A stretch of 64,000 nucleotides of DNA from contig NZ_SHNN01000001.1 of assembly GCF_026262625.1 (NCBI RefSeq), positions 558,001-622,000 of the forward strand. Reading direction: 5' to 3'. The translations under genes were made by a program, and so were the position numbers. The notes under the pieces were generated by a model that worked only from the letters and a program-made list of their open reading frames with translations, was not told the origin of the DNA and did not search any database. Source of the stretch: Candidatus Litorirhabdus singularis (lineage in GTDB: Bacteria; Pseudomonadota; Gammaproteobacteria; Pseudomonadales; Halieaceae). Of this stretch, positions 33,603-43,080 are shown piece by piece (the first letter of the stretch is position 1; each line of letters opens with the position of its first letter).

Positions 33603-33833
33603 CTAGTGAAGCAGCGTCACTTGTTCCAACGCATCTACCTCGTTATTCAGTAAATCTGCCGCCGCTCCTAATCGAGACAAAATACTCTCGGGAATGATCT
33701 GTCTCTCTAGTTGAAAAGCAGCAAGTTCCATAATTGCCTCGATCATACTTTGTCTATCAGCGATGGCTGCCTCCATCTCGGTCATAGAGGTATTTTGGGA
33801 AATTTCTAGTGGGCTGTCTTTGATCTTTCTCAT
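33603..33833 (-). CDS. Small hypothetical protein coupled to the integrase
   Basis: The 76-residue product is helical with MTEMEAAIADRQSMIEAIMELAA overlapping a leucine-rich tail (LGAAADLLNNEV); the quoted helix likely forms a coiled coil. ATG 33833 overlaps the integrase stop by 4 bp. No family is recognised. Its position suggests a partner or regulator of the integrase, which is an inference. Confidence 0.5.
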   Translation of the reverse strand: MRKIKDSPLEISQNTSMTEMEAAIADRQSMIEAIMELAAFQLERQIIPESILSRLGAAADLLNNEVDALEQVTLLH

Positions 33834-35071
33834 AGCTCACCCTCCGAATTCTTGAACTGTGCTGTAACCACATTGCTACCGCTTGCTTCGCTCTTGAGTA
33901 AATCCAAGTAATCAGCCCACCCTTGCATCATTACCCTGCGCTCTTTTAGGTGACTGGTACGGTTGTACGCCCTGCCGTTCGCATCCCTCACCGCATGAGC
34001 AAGTTGATGTTCAATATAGTCCACTCGGTAGTGCAGCACCTCATCAAGGATCGTTCGTGCCATCGCCCTGAAGCCATGCGGGGTCATAGTCTCGTTGTCA
34101 TAACCCATGGTTCGCAGTGCTACCCGTACCCCGTTGTCACTCAGAGGACGGCTGGCACCTCTGGCCGAAGGAAACACATACTTGCCCCGCCCCGTCAGTC
34201 TGTGGAGTTCTTTTAGTATGCCGATAGTCTGCGTTGCCAGAGGAACGATGTGTGGTTGCGCCATCTTCATCTTTATCGCTGGAATCTCCCACTGCTCATC
34301 CTCCCAGTTAATTTCTTCCCATTCCATGTTCCTTATTTCTCCTGGGCGCTGGAACAAAATGGGCGACAGTTGGAGAGCTGCTTTCACTACAGGCGTTCCC
34401 TGAAAGGCATCTATAGCAATCAGTAGTCTGCCTACATCCTTTGGCTCGGTGATAGACGCATAGTGTGTCTTGGTTCTGGATTTGAGTGCGCCTTTCAGGT
34501 CGGCGCTGGGGTCGCGTTCAGAAATACCAGCAGCAATAGCGAATCGGAATATCTGGCCTGCGGTCTGTTTAGCACGATGCGCCATATCCACAGCACCGCG
34601 CGATTCCACTTTCCTGAGCACCATCAGCAACTCAGGCGGCTCGATGTGGTTTATGGGTCGCTTCCCAAGCGCGGGATAAAGGTCATTCTTCAAAAGACGC
34701 TTCGTTCTATCCGTGTAGCTTTCGGACTTTCCTTCCATCTTTGTCCTAAACCAATCCTCGGCCACAGACTCAAATGTATTATCACCTTCGTGCTTGTCGG
34801 TTATCTTTTTCTGACGACGAGCGGTGCTTGGGTCTATCTCCCTGTCCAACAAGGCTCGGGCCTCGTCACACTTCTCTCTGGCTCTGGCCAGTGATATTTC
34901 TGGATAAACGCCCAGCGCGAGAACTTTCTCCTTGCCTGCATAGCGGTACTTGAGCCGCCAATACTTGGAGCCACTGGGATTAACTAAGAGATACATACCT
35001 CTGCCGTCAGCAAGCTTGTAGGGCTTCTGTTTGGCTTTGGCCTCTTTAGCCTGAATAGCTTTGAGCTTCAT
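33830..35071 (-). CDS. P4-type tyrosine integrase
   Basis: The 413-residue protein has the DUF4102-type N-terminal arm-binding domain (KPYKLADGRGMYLLV, YWRLKYRYAGKEK, LGVYPEISLA), a core-binding domain and a catalytic domain with Arg242 (RPGEIR), His332-x2-Arg335 (HGFR), His359 and the nucleophile Tyr369 (AYNRTSH). All catalytic residues are present, so the enzyme should be active. It is encoded about 200 bp from the tRNA-Pro target, the normal arrangement for this class. It would catalyse integration and, with the AlpA-like factor, excision. Confidence 0.95.
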   Translation of the reverse strand: MKLKAIQAKEAKAKQKPYKLADGRGMYLLVNPSGSKYWRLKYRYAGKEKVLALGVYPEISLARAREKCDEARALLDREIDPSTARRQKKITDKHEGDNTFESVAEDWFRTKMEGKSESYTDRTKRLLKNDLYPALGKRPINHIEPPELLMVLRKVESRGAVDMAHRAKQTAGQIFRFAIAAGISERDPSADLKGALKSRTKTHYASITEPKDVGRLLIAIDAFQGTPVVKAALQLSPILFQRPGEIRNMEWEEINWEDEQWEIPAIKMKMAQPHIVPLATQTIGILKELHRLTGRGKYVFPSARGASRPLSDNGVRVALRTMGYDNETMTPHGFRAMARTILDEVLHYRVDYIEHQLAHAVRDANGRAYNRTSHLKERRVMMQGWADYLDLLKSEASGSNVVTAQFKNSEGEL

Positions 35072-35107
35072 TGAAACGCCCTCCGTATGGGCTTCAGGAG
35101 GCTATTT

Positions 35108-35168
35108 GGGGGTATCTGTGGCCGTGATGTGGCTGGTACCCCCTCAAATACCCCCGAGGATGGGGGTA
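35108..35168. repeat. Cluster of four TACCCCC heptamers, likely integrase arm sites (right)
   Basis: TACCCCC occurs on the plus strand at 35137-35143 and 35149-35155 (12-bp period) and on the minus strand at 35108-35114 and 35162-35168. The cluster fills the gap between the integrase start and the tRNA terminator. The same direct pair is found near attL. Confidence 0.65.
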
Positions 35169-35211
35169 TGTTGGCATACAGCTTCAGACGTTACAATAAT
35201 CAGCAGGCAAT

Positions 35212-35232
35212 AAAAAACCCTGTATATCAGGG
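35212..35232 (-). terminator. Rho-independent terminator of tRNA-Pro, carried by the island
   Basis: On the minus strand CCCTG, five loop bases, CAGGG, then TTTTTT form a good intrinsic terminator 36 bp after the tRNA 3' end. It lies inside the island, so the element brought its own terminator for the rebuilt tRNA transcript. Confidence 0.7.
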
Positions 35233-35268
35233 CTTTTAGGGGATTTCTGCCATTGCCGATAAGGTATT

Positions 35269-35345
<77 letters not shown>

Positions 35346-35363
35346 TGAACTGCGCGGAAAGCT

Positions 35364-35391
35364 ACTATACCAGAGGGTTTTAGCTAGTAAA
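35364..35391 (-). promoter_or_regulatory. Putative sigma70 promoter of tRNA-Pro
   Basis: On the minus strand TTTACT (35391-35386) and TATAGT (35369-35364) are 16 bp apart, with the tRNA 5' end about 18 bases after the -10 box. It overlaps the last codons of the upstream DUF3094 gene. Confidence 0.5.
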
Positions 35392-35566
35392 CCCCGGCCC
35401 ATTCGGCCAACAAAAGGCTCATAAAGCTCAGGCCACTCACTACCACAATCAGGAACAACATTAGTCTGATAGGCCGAAATGGTTTGCGTTCCACCGAGTT
35501 GAGACCGCTGCTAACAAACGCGTCTACTTTGGCCTGATCTTCTGGGGATAGTCTGGGTTCTTCCAT
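35384..35566 (-). CDS. DUF3094 family membrane protein
   Basis: The 60-residue protein has an acidic N-terminus (RLSPEDQAKVDAFVSSG), the segment ERKPFRPIRL and one membrane helix (LFLIVVVSGLSFMSLLL) before a short end. This matches the DUF3094 family of gammaproteobacterial small membrane proteins; the function is unknown. It lies next to tRNA-Pro, outside the island. Confidence 0.8.
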   Translation of the reverse strand: MEEPRLSPEDQAKVDAFVSSGLNSVERKPFRPIRLMLFLIVVVSGLSFMSLLLAEWAGVY

Positions 35567-35728
35567 GCGCCTATTCTGCTACCAGCCGGCAGTGATGTCA
35601 CCTTTCAAACGCAATAAAGGCACACGAAAACCGGACAGATGCCCTGTTAAAGGCTATCGCGGTACTCTGAACAGCTTCGGCGGGGTAAATCGGGCGGCGG
35701 CAGCAATACCACCGCCCAGACTAGCTGA

Positions 35729-37522
35729 TCAGAATGAGAACAGCGCCTCGTCCATATCCATCAAGTTGGCAGAGCCAGCCAAAGCACCCTGCTTATGTGA
35801 CAGAGTACGCGGCAACAAGCGTTCGAAGTAGAAGCGCGCGGTATGAACCTTGGCCTCGTAGAAATCCTTCTCGTCGCTACCTGCTGCCAGCTGCTGTTGC
35901 GCCAGCACTGCCATGCGTCCCCAGAAGTAGGCCAAGGTCACGTAACCTGAATACATCAGATAGTCGACCGCTGCCGCACCAGCTTCATCGGGATTGGCCA
36001 TGGCTGCCTCACCAATCTTCATGGTCAGGTCTACCCAGTCTTTACAGTAGGCTTTCAGTGGGTCAACAAATTCTGCGGCAGCAGGGTCGGTACTGGCATC
36101 ACAGAACTGTTCAATTTGCTCGGTGAAACCCAACAACAGCTTGCCACCGCTACCCAATACTTTGCGACCGATCAGGTCGAGAGCCTGAATGCCTGTAGTA
36201 CCTTCATACAGCGTGGCAATGCGAGCGTCGCGCACGATCTGTTCCATGCCCCATTCTTTGATAAAGCCATGGCCACCAAACACCTGTACCCCATAGTTAG
36301 CAGATTCAAAACCGGTCTCGGTAATAAAAGCCTTGGCAATCGGCGTCAATAGATCCATAAGGTTCGATGCGGACTTGGCGCGTTCTTCATCACCGTGGGT
36401 CTCCACATCTACCAACTGCGCCAGGTAGTAAACAAAGGCGCGACTGCCTTCTGCCAGTGACTTCTGGGTCAGCAGCATACGGCGCACGTCCGGGTGCACA
36501 ATAATCGGGTCGGCCGGACCATCGGGGTTCTTGGGGCCGCTGATGCTGCGCATGGCGAGACGTTCGCGGGCATAGGCCAGCGCGCCCTGATAGGCCAGCT
36601 CACCGTGAGCAACGCCCTGCACGGCGGTACCCAGACGGGCGGTATTCATGAAGGTAAACATACAATTGAGGCCGCGGTTGGGCGGACCAATCAGGTAGCC
36701 GGTAGCCTCATCAAAGTTCATTACGCAGGTGGCAGAGGCCTTGATACCCATTTTCTTCTCTATCGAAGCACATTGCAGGCTGTTGCGTTCACCGACATTG
36801 CCATCGGCATCGGGCAGAAATTTGGGCACGATGAACAGAGAAATGCCTTTAACGCCCGCCGGTGCATCTGGCAGGCGCGCAAGGACGATATGTACAATGT
36901 TTTCGGCCAAATCATGTTCGCCGGCGGAGATGAATATTTTGGTACCGGAGACCTTGTAGCTGCCATCCGCCTGCGGCTCTGCCTTGGTGCGCAGTAGGCC
37001 CAGGTCGCTGCCACAATGGGACTCGGTCAGACACATCGTCCCGCTCCACTGGCCACTGACCAGCTTGCCTAGATAATCCTGTTTCTGAGCGTCGCTGCCG
37101 TGCTCCATGACGGTACGCACGGCACCCATGCTTAAGCCGGGGTACATCGACCAGGACCAGTTTGCGGTGCCAATCAGCTCGCTATTAACGATGCCCAGAA
37201 GTCCAGGCATACCCTGACCTCCCCATTGCTCTGGCGCGCTCAGCGCTGGCCAACCATTATCCACGTATTGCTGGTAAGCGTCTTTGAATCCGGCGGGTGT
37301 CACCACGCCCTCCTCACTCCACTGACAGCCTTCTTCATCACCGCTCTCGTTGAGCGGTGCCAATACCTCTTCGCTGAACTTGGACGCCTCTGCAACAATG
37401 GCGTTAATCAAGTCGGCGCTAGTATCTTCGAACCCGGGCAGTGTCTTGTAAAACGCTTCCGCGTCTAGTAATTCGTTCAGCACAAAGCTTACGTCGCGCT
37501 GCGGCACTGTATAGTTAGGCAT
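35729..37522 (-). CDS. Long-form acyl-CoA dehydrogenase
   Basis: The 597-residue enzyme is of the long acyl-CoA dehydrogenase class with an extra C-terminal domain, which includes the enzymes named DmdC (3-methylmercaptopropionyl-CoA dehydrogenase). Motifs include CLTESHCGSDLG at the FAD region, KVSGTKIFISAGEHD, QVFGGHGFIKEWGMEQ and RDARIATLYEGTTGIQALDL. It introduces a trans-2,3 double bond into an acyl-CoA using FAD; chain specificity cannot be read from sequence. A strong GGAAG-type ribosome-binding site precedes ATG 37522, and the gene is monocistronic. Confidence 0.9.
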   Translation of the reverse strand: MPNYTVPQRDVSFVLNELLDAEAFYKTLPGFEDTSADLINAIVAEASKFSEEVLAPLNESGDEEGCQWSEEGVVTPAGFKDAYQQYVDNGWPALSAPEQWGGQGMPGLLGIVNSELIGTANWSWSMYPGLSMGAVRTVMEHGSDAQKQDYLGKLVSGQWSGTMCLTESHCGSDLGLLRTKAEPQADGSYKVSGTKIFISAGEHDLAENIVHIVLARLPDAPAGVKGISLFIVPKFLPDADGNVGERNSLQCASIEKKMGIKASATCVMNFDEATGYLIGPPNRGLNCMFTFMNTARLGTAVQGVAHGELAYQGALAYARERLAMRSISGPKNPDGPADPIIVHPDVRRMLLTQKSLAEGSRAFVYYLAQLVDVETHGDEERAKSASNLMDLLTPIAKAFITETGFESANYGVQVFGGHGFIKEWGMEQIVRDARIATLYEGTTGIQALDLIGRKVLGSGGKLLLGFTEQIEQFCDASTDPAAAEFVDPLKAYCKDWVDLTMKIGEAAMANPDEAGAAAVDYLMYSGYVTLAYFWGRMAVLAQQQLAAGSDEKDFYEAKVHTARFYFERLLPRTLSHKQGALAGSANLMDMDEALFSF

Positions 37523-37755
37523 GATCTTCCTCTCACTGGTTTACTTGTGCCGGCGCGTTGCGGGTAGCAGACCCGCCATGCCAGGCAAAATGTTAACGGC
37601 GAACACATAGTGACTAGGGGGAAACGGCAAGTCAATGGTGAAATCTGGCCGAAATACGGGAGCGCGCTCAGACCGGAAATTCATATTTTCTGTATTTATT
37701 GGGATTTGAGGTATGCAAGCGCTAACTTACATACAGGGATTGTCTAAAACGTGAC

Positions 37756-38427
37756 CTAGTTCAACCTGGATATGTCCAGGTTTTCGGCCACCTTATCGAG
37801 GTCTAGCGGGGTCAAATGCGGCACTTCACCGAGCAGTGGAGCCGGCAAAAGCTGTTGCAGCGTTGCCAAATTGTCGTCATAAGAATCCATACGGGGGCCC
37901 GCACAATTGGCCACCCAGCCAGCCAGCGGCAAGCCGTCGCGGCGCACAGCCTCGGCCGTTAGCAGCGCATGATTGATGCAACCCAGACGCATCGCGACTA
38001 CCAATATCACTGGTGTCTGCAGTACCACAGCGAGGTCGGCCAGGGTCTCCCGCGGGTTCAGCGGTACGCGCCAGCCACCGGCACCTTCGACCACTACCCA
38101 ATCGACCTGACTGGACATAACCCCACGACAAAATCCTGCCAGTCGTGCGGCTGACAATTGCCGACCGATCTGCTGCGCGGCAATGTGCGGCGCGATCGCG
38201 GGCTGCAATGCCACCGGGTTAATCTGCTCATAACTCAAAGGCTCGGTGATCACCGACTGCAGCATCAAAGCGTCTTCGTTGTGCCCTTGCTCGTCGCAGC
38301 CCGCCGCTACTGGCTTGACCGCCGCGGTGCGTAATCCACTGGCCTTGGCCGCCAATAACAGCCCAGCACTGACAACGGTCTTACCGACTTCGGTGTCGGT
38401 GCCGGTCACAAAATAAGTCTTAGCCAT
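37756..38427 (-). CDS. bioD: Dethiobiotin synthetase
   Basis: The 223-residue protein has the BioD P-loop FVTGTDTEVGKT near residue 6, KPVAAGCDE, and VVVEGAGGWRVPLN. It carboxylates and closes the ureido ring of 7,8-diaminononanoate with ATP. ATG 38427 overlaps the bioHC stop by 8 bp and is preferred to an earlier in-frame start 72 bp upstream. It is the last gene of the biotin operon. Confidence 0.95.
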   Translation of the reverse strand: MAKTYFVTGTDTEVGKTVVSAGLLLAAKASGLRTAAVKPVAAGCDEQGHNEDALMLQSVITEPLSYEQINPVALQPAIAPHIAAQQIGRQLSAARLAGFCRGVMSSQVDWVVVEGAGGWRVPLNPRETLADLAVVLQTPVILVVAMRLGCINHALLTAEAVRRDGLPLAGWVANCAGPRMDSYDDNLATLQQLLPAPLLGEVPHLTPLDLDKVAENLDISRLN

Positions 38428-40009
38428 GCGCGGGGGTAACCTCCAAATAAATGACATCGTAGGTAGCCGGCAAACCGTTATCCCGGCGCTGATCTTCATA
38501 GGCCTGGTAAAACGCTTCCAGTCGCCGCCGGCCGGTTAGTCCAGCAGGCCGCGCCGCGTTGACATTGTGCGCACCCAGGCCCTTGAGTTCGCGCAGTAAT
38601 TCACGCGCATGTTGATACACCATAACTCTGTCCTCCTGCTCGAGACTGAGTATCTGCAGCCCGGCATCTTGCAGCGCCTGCTTTAGATGTGGCACAGGTA
38701 CAAACTGATTCACGTGAGCATGGCCGTCGACAACTGACCAGGCCTGGCGCAGCTCGCGCAAGGTCTGAGGGCCCAGCGTTGCCAGCAGGCCACGACCGCC
38801 AGGCGCCAGCACCCGCGCCAGCTCAGTGCACAGCAGCGGCAAATTTTCGCTCCACTGTATGGCGAGGTTGCTGAATATCAGCTGCAAAGAGCCGGATGCC
38901 AGCGGCATATCCTCGGCGTCACCGACCAACCAGGCGGCGCTGCCACTGGACTCCAGGGCCGCGTGACGGGCCATACCCTCGGCCAGATCCATACCTAAAT
39001 AAGTAGCCTGTGGGCAGCGCTGTTGTAACGCCTGTCGGAAATACCCGGTGCCACAGCCTAGATCCAATACGGTCGCCACCCCCGTGCTGACCTGCGGCAA
39101 GTGCCGCTCCAGCAAGGCGTTACCAATATCTCGCTGCAGCCCGGCAACCCCGTCATAACTGGCAGCGGCGCTACCAAAAGAGCGGGCCACCGCTGTCTTG
39201 TCGCGTTGGGTTGGCACCACTGGCGGGGCCTTGCAACCCAATACCCCCAGCAAACGAATAATGTCGTCACCCGCGAAGAGCGGCAGCAGGTGATTACAAT
39301 CCGCGGCCACTTCGACCGCTAACGGTTTAAGGCGCGCCTGCACTGCCGCTGCCGCTGCCATTGGCACCAGGCCATCGTCGGCAGCAAACAGGAACGCCAA
39401 CGGTACCTCGGGTATCAATTGGGTGTGGTCTAGCGCCCGCAGCAACCGCAGGCCACTGAGCAACGTGGGCATATCGACATCTGCAGCAACGCCACCGCGC
39501 AGTTGGCGACAGTGCTGCACAGACGCCTGCTGCTGACTACTGCCAGAAGACTGCAGCAGATCAAACCGACCCAGAGCGCGCTGCCCGCGCTTTTCAACCT
39601 GAGCATAGAAGCTCTCAAAATCTGCAGCGGGCATAGCCCAGGGCCAATCTTCGCTTGCCACAAAACTCAGATTGGTGGCTGCGGCCAACACCCCAGCAAC
39701 CCGCGACGGAGTCCGCCGGGCCAACGCCAGAGCCAGACTGCCACCCAGCGACCAACCCAGATAGTAGGCTCGGTGTGGCGAGCGTTTGAGTATGGCATCC
39801 AGCAAACCCGGTAATTCGTAGTCAGCGGCAGGCGAGCGGCCAGTACCCGGCAGATCAATGAGCGTGATATTGGCCAGCGACCGCAGCTGCGGCAACAGCG
39901 GTCGCCACATCGCGGCATCCATGCTCCAACCCGACAACAGCACCAATTCTTGCTCAGTGGGTTGATAACAGGCCAGACGCTCGCAATACAGCGGGGGTTT
40001 ATCAAGCAT
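38420..40009 (-). CDS. Fused BioH-BioC protein (pimeloyl-ACP methyl ester esterase and malonyl-ACP methyltransferase)
   Basis: The 529-residue protein joins two enzymes. Residues 1 to about 260 are an alpha/beta hydrolase with GWSLG (Ser87), an acid at about 211-212 and His240, the BioH type. From about residue 268 a SAM methyltransferase follows, with DLGCGTG at 316-322, DAEDMPL and FSNLAIQW, the BioC type. BioC methylates malonyl-ACP to start pimeloyl synthesis, and BioH later removes the methyl ester; here both are in one chain. I start at ATG 40009, overlapping the bioF stop by 8 bp. Confidence 0.9.
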   Translation of the reverse strand: MLDKPPLYCERLACYQPTEQELVLLSGWSMDAAMWRPLLPQLRSLANITLIDLPGTGRSPAADYELPGLLDAILKRSPHRAYYLGWSLGGSLALALARRTPSRVAGVLAAATNLSFVASEDWPWAMPAADFESFYAQVEKRGQRALGRFDLLQSSGSSQQQASVQHCRQLRGGVAADVDMPTLLSGLRLLRALDHTQLIPEVPLAFLFAADDGLVPMAAAAAVQARLKPLAVEVAADCNHLLPLFAGDDIIRLLGVLGCKAPPVVPTQRDKTAVARSFGSAAASYDGVAGLQRDIGNALLERHLPQVSTGVATVLDLGCGTGYFRQALQQRCPQATYLGMDLAEGMARHAALESSGSAAWLVGDAEDMPLASGSLQLIFSNLAIQWSENLPLLCTELARVLAPGGRGLLATLGPQTLRELRQAWSVVDGHAHVNQFVPVPHLKQALQDAGLQILSLEQEDRVMVYQHARELLRELKGLGAHNVNAARPAGLTGRRRLEAFYQAYEDQRRDNGLPATYDVIYLEVTPAHG

Positions 40010-41168
40010 GGCGTTGCAGGGCATCCAATAAGCGATCAACCTGATCTTCGTTGTGGGCGGCACTCAGGGTAATACGCAGACGCGCGGTGCCGGCGTGAAC
40101 AGTAGGCGGTCGAATGGCGCTCACCAACACGCCATCGCTACGCAGTTTTTCACTCAACCGCAGCGCCGCGTCGGCGTCGCCAACCAAAAGCGGTTGAATC
40201 GGCGACTGCGAGTCCATCAGGGGTAAGCCCAATTGCTCAGCGCCGGCCCGAAACCGGGCAATCAGCTGCTGCAGATGCGGTCGCCGCCAGGCCTCTGTGG
40301 TGAGCAATTCCAGACTAACCAGAGTCGCCGCTACCAGCGCCGGGGGGATTGCCGTGGTGTAAATATAGCTGCGGGCAAACTGGATAAGGCCTTCAATCAA
40401 GTCCTCATCACCGGCCACAAAAGCACCCCCGGTACCCAGAGCCTTGCCCAACGTACCCATCAGCACGGGAACTTCGCGGGCGCTCAAACCTGCCTGCTCC
40501 AAACTGCCGGCTCCATTAGCGCCCAGCACCCCAAAGCCGTGGGCATCATCTACCACCAACAGCGCGCCCTGCTCGGCACAGACAGTTGCCAGCTCACCCA
40601 GCGGAGCGCTGTCACCGTCCATACTGAACACGCCATCAGTGGCAACAAGCTTGCCCTCGACATCAGCGCGCTGTTGCAGCAATTGCTTGAGGTGATCGGT
40701 GTCGTTGTGACGAAAGCGCTGCAGGCGAGCACCACTGAGCAGTCCACCGTCCAGTAAGGATGCGTGATTCAGGCGATCTTCAAAAACCGCATCGCCGCGC
40801 TTGAGCAGCGCCGCCATAATGCCGATATTGGCCATATAGCCACTACTGAAAAGCAGCGCTCGAGGACGCCCGGTAAACTCTGCCAGGGCTTCCTCTAGCT
40901 CCTGATGCGGGCCACTGTGGCCCACCACCAGATGCGAGGCACCACTGCCAACGCCGTAGCGTGCAGCGTTTTCCTGCAGGCTGGTGATGACCTGCGGATG
41001 ATTGGCCAAACCCAGATAATCATTGCTGCAAAAACACAGGAGGCGCTCGGTGCCTATTTGCACTTCGGCGCCCTGAGGTGAGCTCAGAGTCAGGCGCTGA
41101 CGATACAGTGACTGCTGGCGACGCTCCTGCAAACGCTGTTGCAGACGCAGCTGCAGAGCATTCATCAA
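40002..41168 (-). CDS. bioF: 8-amino-7-oxononanoate synthase
   Basis: The 388-residue PLP enzyme has [34 protein letters not shown], and the PLP lysine Lys242 in [11 protein letters not shown]. It condenses pimeloyl-ACP with L-alanine. It overlaps bioB by 4 bp (ATGA) and bioHC by 8 bp. Confidence 0.95.
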   Translation of the reverse strand: MMNALQLRLQQRLQERRQQSLYRQRLTLSSPQGAEVQIGTERLLCFCSNDYLGLANHPQVITSLQENAARYGVGSGASHLVVGHSGPHQELEEALAEFTGRPRALLFSSGYMANIGIMAALLKRGDAVFEDRLNHASLLDGGLLSGARLQRFRHNDTDHLKQLLQQRADVEGKLVATDGVFSMDGDSAPLGELATVCAEQGALLVVDDAHGFGVLGANGAGSLEQAGLSAREVPVLMGTLGKALGTGGAFVAGDEDLIEGLIQFARSYIYTTAIPPALVAATLVSLELLTTEAWRRPHLQQLIARFRAGAEQLGLPLMDSQSPIQPLLVGDADAALRLSEKLRSDGVLVSAIRPPTVHAGTARLRITLSAAHNEDQVDRLLDALQRHA

Positions 41169-42160
41169 CCAGCAGCAGCGTCGTAGAAACGCGGGTCCTC
41201 ATGCTTCATCGCGCGCTGCTCAGGGTTAATACCCAGGCGTCCGAACAGGTCCATATCTTTATTGGCACGAGGATTGGGCGTCGTCAGCAGCTTCTCACCG
41301 TAAAAGATGGAATTGGCACCGGCAAAGTAGGCCAGCGCGTGCATCTCTTCGCTCATTTCCTCACGTCCGGCGGACAGTCGCACATGCGATTCGGGCATCA
41401 TGATGCGGGCGACAGCAATCGTGCGAATAAATTCGATAGGGTCCAGATCTTCTGTGTCGGCCAGCGGCGTACCTTGCACACGCACCAGCATATTGATGGG
41501 CACGCTTTCAGGATGCTTGGGCATATTGGCCAGCTGCTGCAGCAACCCGGCGCGGTCCCCAACCGTTTCACCCATACCCACGATACCCCCACTACAAACC
41601 TTCATACCGGACTCGCGCACATGATGCAGCGTATCCAGCCGATCCTTGTAGGTGCGGGTGGTAATGATGTCACCGTAGTACTCGGGTGAGGTGTCCAGAT
41701 TGTGGTTGTAATAGTCCAAACCCGCTTCTGCCAGCTGCTGCGCCTGACTTTCGGTCAGCATGCCCAGCGTCATACAGCTTTCCAGACCCAGCTCCACCAC
41801 ACCCTTGACCATGGCTACCACTTGTTCCATGTCGCGGTCTTTGGGCGAGCGCCAGGCGGCACCCATGCAAAAACGAGTCGCGCCACTTTCTCGCGCGGCG
41901 CGTGCCTGTGTCAGCACTTTATCAACTTCCATCAGCTGCTCAACACTGAGGCCGGTTTCAAAGCGGGTGCTCTGCGGGCAGTAGGCACAATCCTCGGGAC
42001 AGGCGCCCGTCTTGATAGACAGCAGCGTACTCACCTGCACTTCATTGGGGTCAAAATACTGGCGATGTAAGGTCTGCGCCTGAAACAGCAGATCATTAAA
42101 CGGCAAGGCAAACAGCGCTTCTACTTCCGCGCGCTGCCAATCGTTACGAATCACAGACAT
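41165..42160 (-). CDS. bioB: Biotin synthase
   Basis: The 331-residue radical SAM enzyme has the cluster motif Cys54-x3-Cys58-x2-Cys61 in [11 protein letters not shown], followed by [12 protein letters not shown] and RLSAGREEM, which are BioB signatures. It inserts sulfur into dethiobiotin. It is the first gene of the operon, with a good promoter just upstream. Confidence 0.95.
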   Translation of the reverse strand: MSVIRNDWQRAEVEALFALPFNDLLFQAQTLHRQYFDPNEVQVSTLLSIKTGACPEDCAYCPQSTRFETGLSVEQLMEVDKVLTQARAARESGATRFCMGAAWRSPKDRDMEQVVAMVKGVVELGLESCMTLGMLTESQAQQLAEAGLDYYNHNLDTSPEYYGDIITTRTYKDRLDTLHHVRESGMKVCSGGIVGMGETVGDRAGLLQQLANMPKHPESVPINMLVRVQGTPLADTEDLDPIEFIRTIAVARIMMPESHVRLSAGREEMSEEMHALAYFAGANSIFYGEKLLTTPNPRANKDMDLFGRLGINPEQRAMKHEDPRFYDAAAG

Positions 42161-42194
42161 GACAAACCTGAACTATAGTAAGGAGGAGCCTCAC

Positions 42195-42222
42195 AGTTTA
42201 GCGTGAGCCTAATAGCTGTCAA
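42195..42222 (-). promoter_or_regulatory. Putative sigma70 promoter of the biotin operon
   Basis: On the minus strand TTGACA (42222-42217) and TAAACT (42200-42195) are 16 bp apart in the short gap between bioB and comF. A clear BirA-type operator with TTGTAAACC arms is not visible. CTCAC and GTGAG arms at about 42190-42206 form a small hairpin over the -10 region. Confidence 0.6.
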
Positions 42223-42237
42223 CCCACAAGGATGTGT

Positions 42238-42996
42238 ATGGTTAACAAGTTATGGCGTGCCTGTCTGCGTCACATAGCCCCCTGCGAGTGCCAATTTTGC
42301 GGTCAACCCAGTCAGCGTGATGTTGCCCTGTGTAGTAACTGCCAAAGCGACCTGCCTGCCAATCGCGGCGGCTGCCCGATATGCGCAGAGCCACTGGCGC
42401 TCTCTGCGCACAACCCGCATCCACAAAGCAGCCTGCAAGCGCAGCCCTGCGGTCGCTGTCAGCAGTCCACACCCCCCTACCAACAGGCGTTGGCACCCTG
42501 GCTGTATCGCTATCCGGTGGACGATCTCATCAAACAATTGAAGTATCAGCGTCGGTTAGACCACTTACCGACGCTGGCAGCGCTGCTGCAAAAAGACATC
42601 ACAGCCAGCCTTGAGCAACATGGCCGACCCGACAGGCTGCTCCCGGTGCCTCTGCACTGGCGTCGCCTGTGGCGACGCGGCTTTAATCAGGCCGAACTGC
42701 TGGCGCTGCAATTGACCAAGGACCCGGAGCTCAGGCCCTGGCAGCTCCGAATCGATGCACAGCTGTGTCGCCGCCCCCAACCCACCCCCGCGCTGGAAGG
42801 ACTGGACCGCGCTGAGCGGGCCCGTTGCATGCGCGCGGCGTTCACTACCCGGGCCCGTATTGACGGCGAGTATGTGGTAATTGTTGATGATGTCATGACG
42901 TCAGGCGCCACGGCGACGGCACTCAGTCGGGTGCTACTGGCCCAGGGTGCCCGTCGCGTGGACGTCTGGTGCTGCGCACGCACCGCGGTGCAGTGA
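42238..42996 (+). CDS. comF: ComF family protein (phosphoribosyltransferase-like)
   Basis: The 252-residue protein has a cysteine-rich N-terminal zinc-type region (CECQFCGQ, CSNCQ, CPICAEP, CGRCQQ), a middle segment (YRYPVDDLIKQLKYQRR), LPVPLHWRRLWRRGFNQAELLA with the typical PVPLH and RGFNQA blocks, and the PRPP-binding VIVDDVMTSGATA. ComF and GntX proteins of this type are tied to DNA uptake and to use of DNA as nutrient. AAGGA at 42228 suits ATG 42238 better than ATG 42232. It is divergent from bioB. Confidence 0.85.
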   Translation: MVNKLWRACLRHIAPCECQFCGQPSQRDVALCSNCQSDLPANRGGCPICAEPLALSAHNPHPQSSLQAQPCGRCQQSTPPYQQALAPWLYRYPVDDLIKQLKYQRRLDHLPTLAALLQKDITASLEQHGRPDRLLPVPLHWRRLWRRGFNQAELLALQLTKDPELRPWQLRIDAQLCRRPQPTPALEGLDRAERARCMRAAFTTRARIDGEYVVIVDDVMTSGATATALSRVLLAQGARRVDVWCCARTAVQ

Positions 42997-43080
42997 CAGA
43001 TGAATAAGCCCTGTCGCCGACATTGTGCAAGAGGTCAGCGATGCCCCATACTTGGCGCCTGATTCATCGCCGAGCACACC

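Noticed and set aside
40233-40757. 174-codon frame on the plus strand
   Set aside because: It is opposite bioF, which is certain from its PLP-site and family motifs.
42181-42231. BirA operator in front of the biotin operon
   Set aside because: No TTGTAAACC-type half-sites with proper spacing are present; only a small hairpin is seen.
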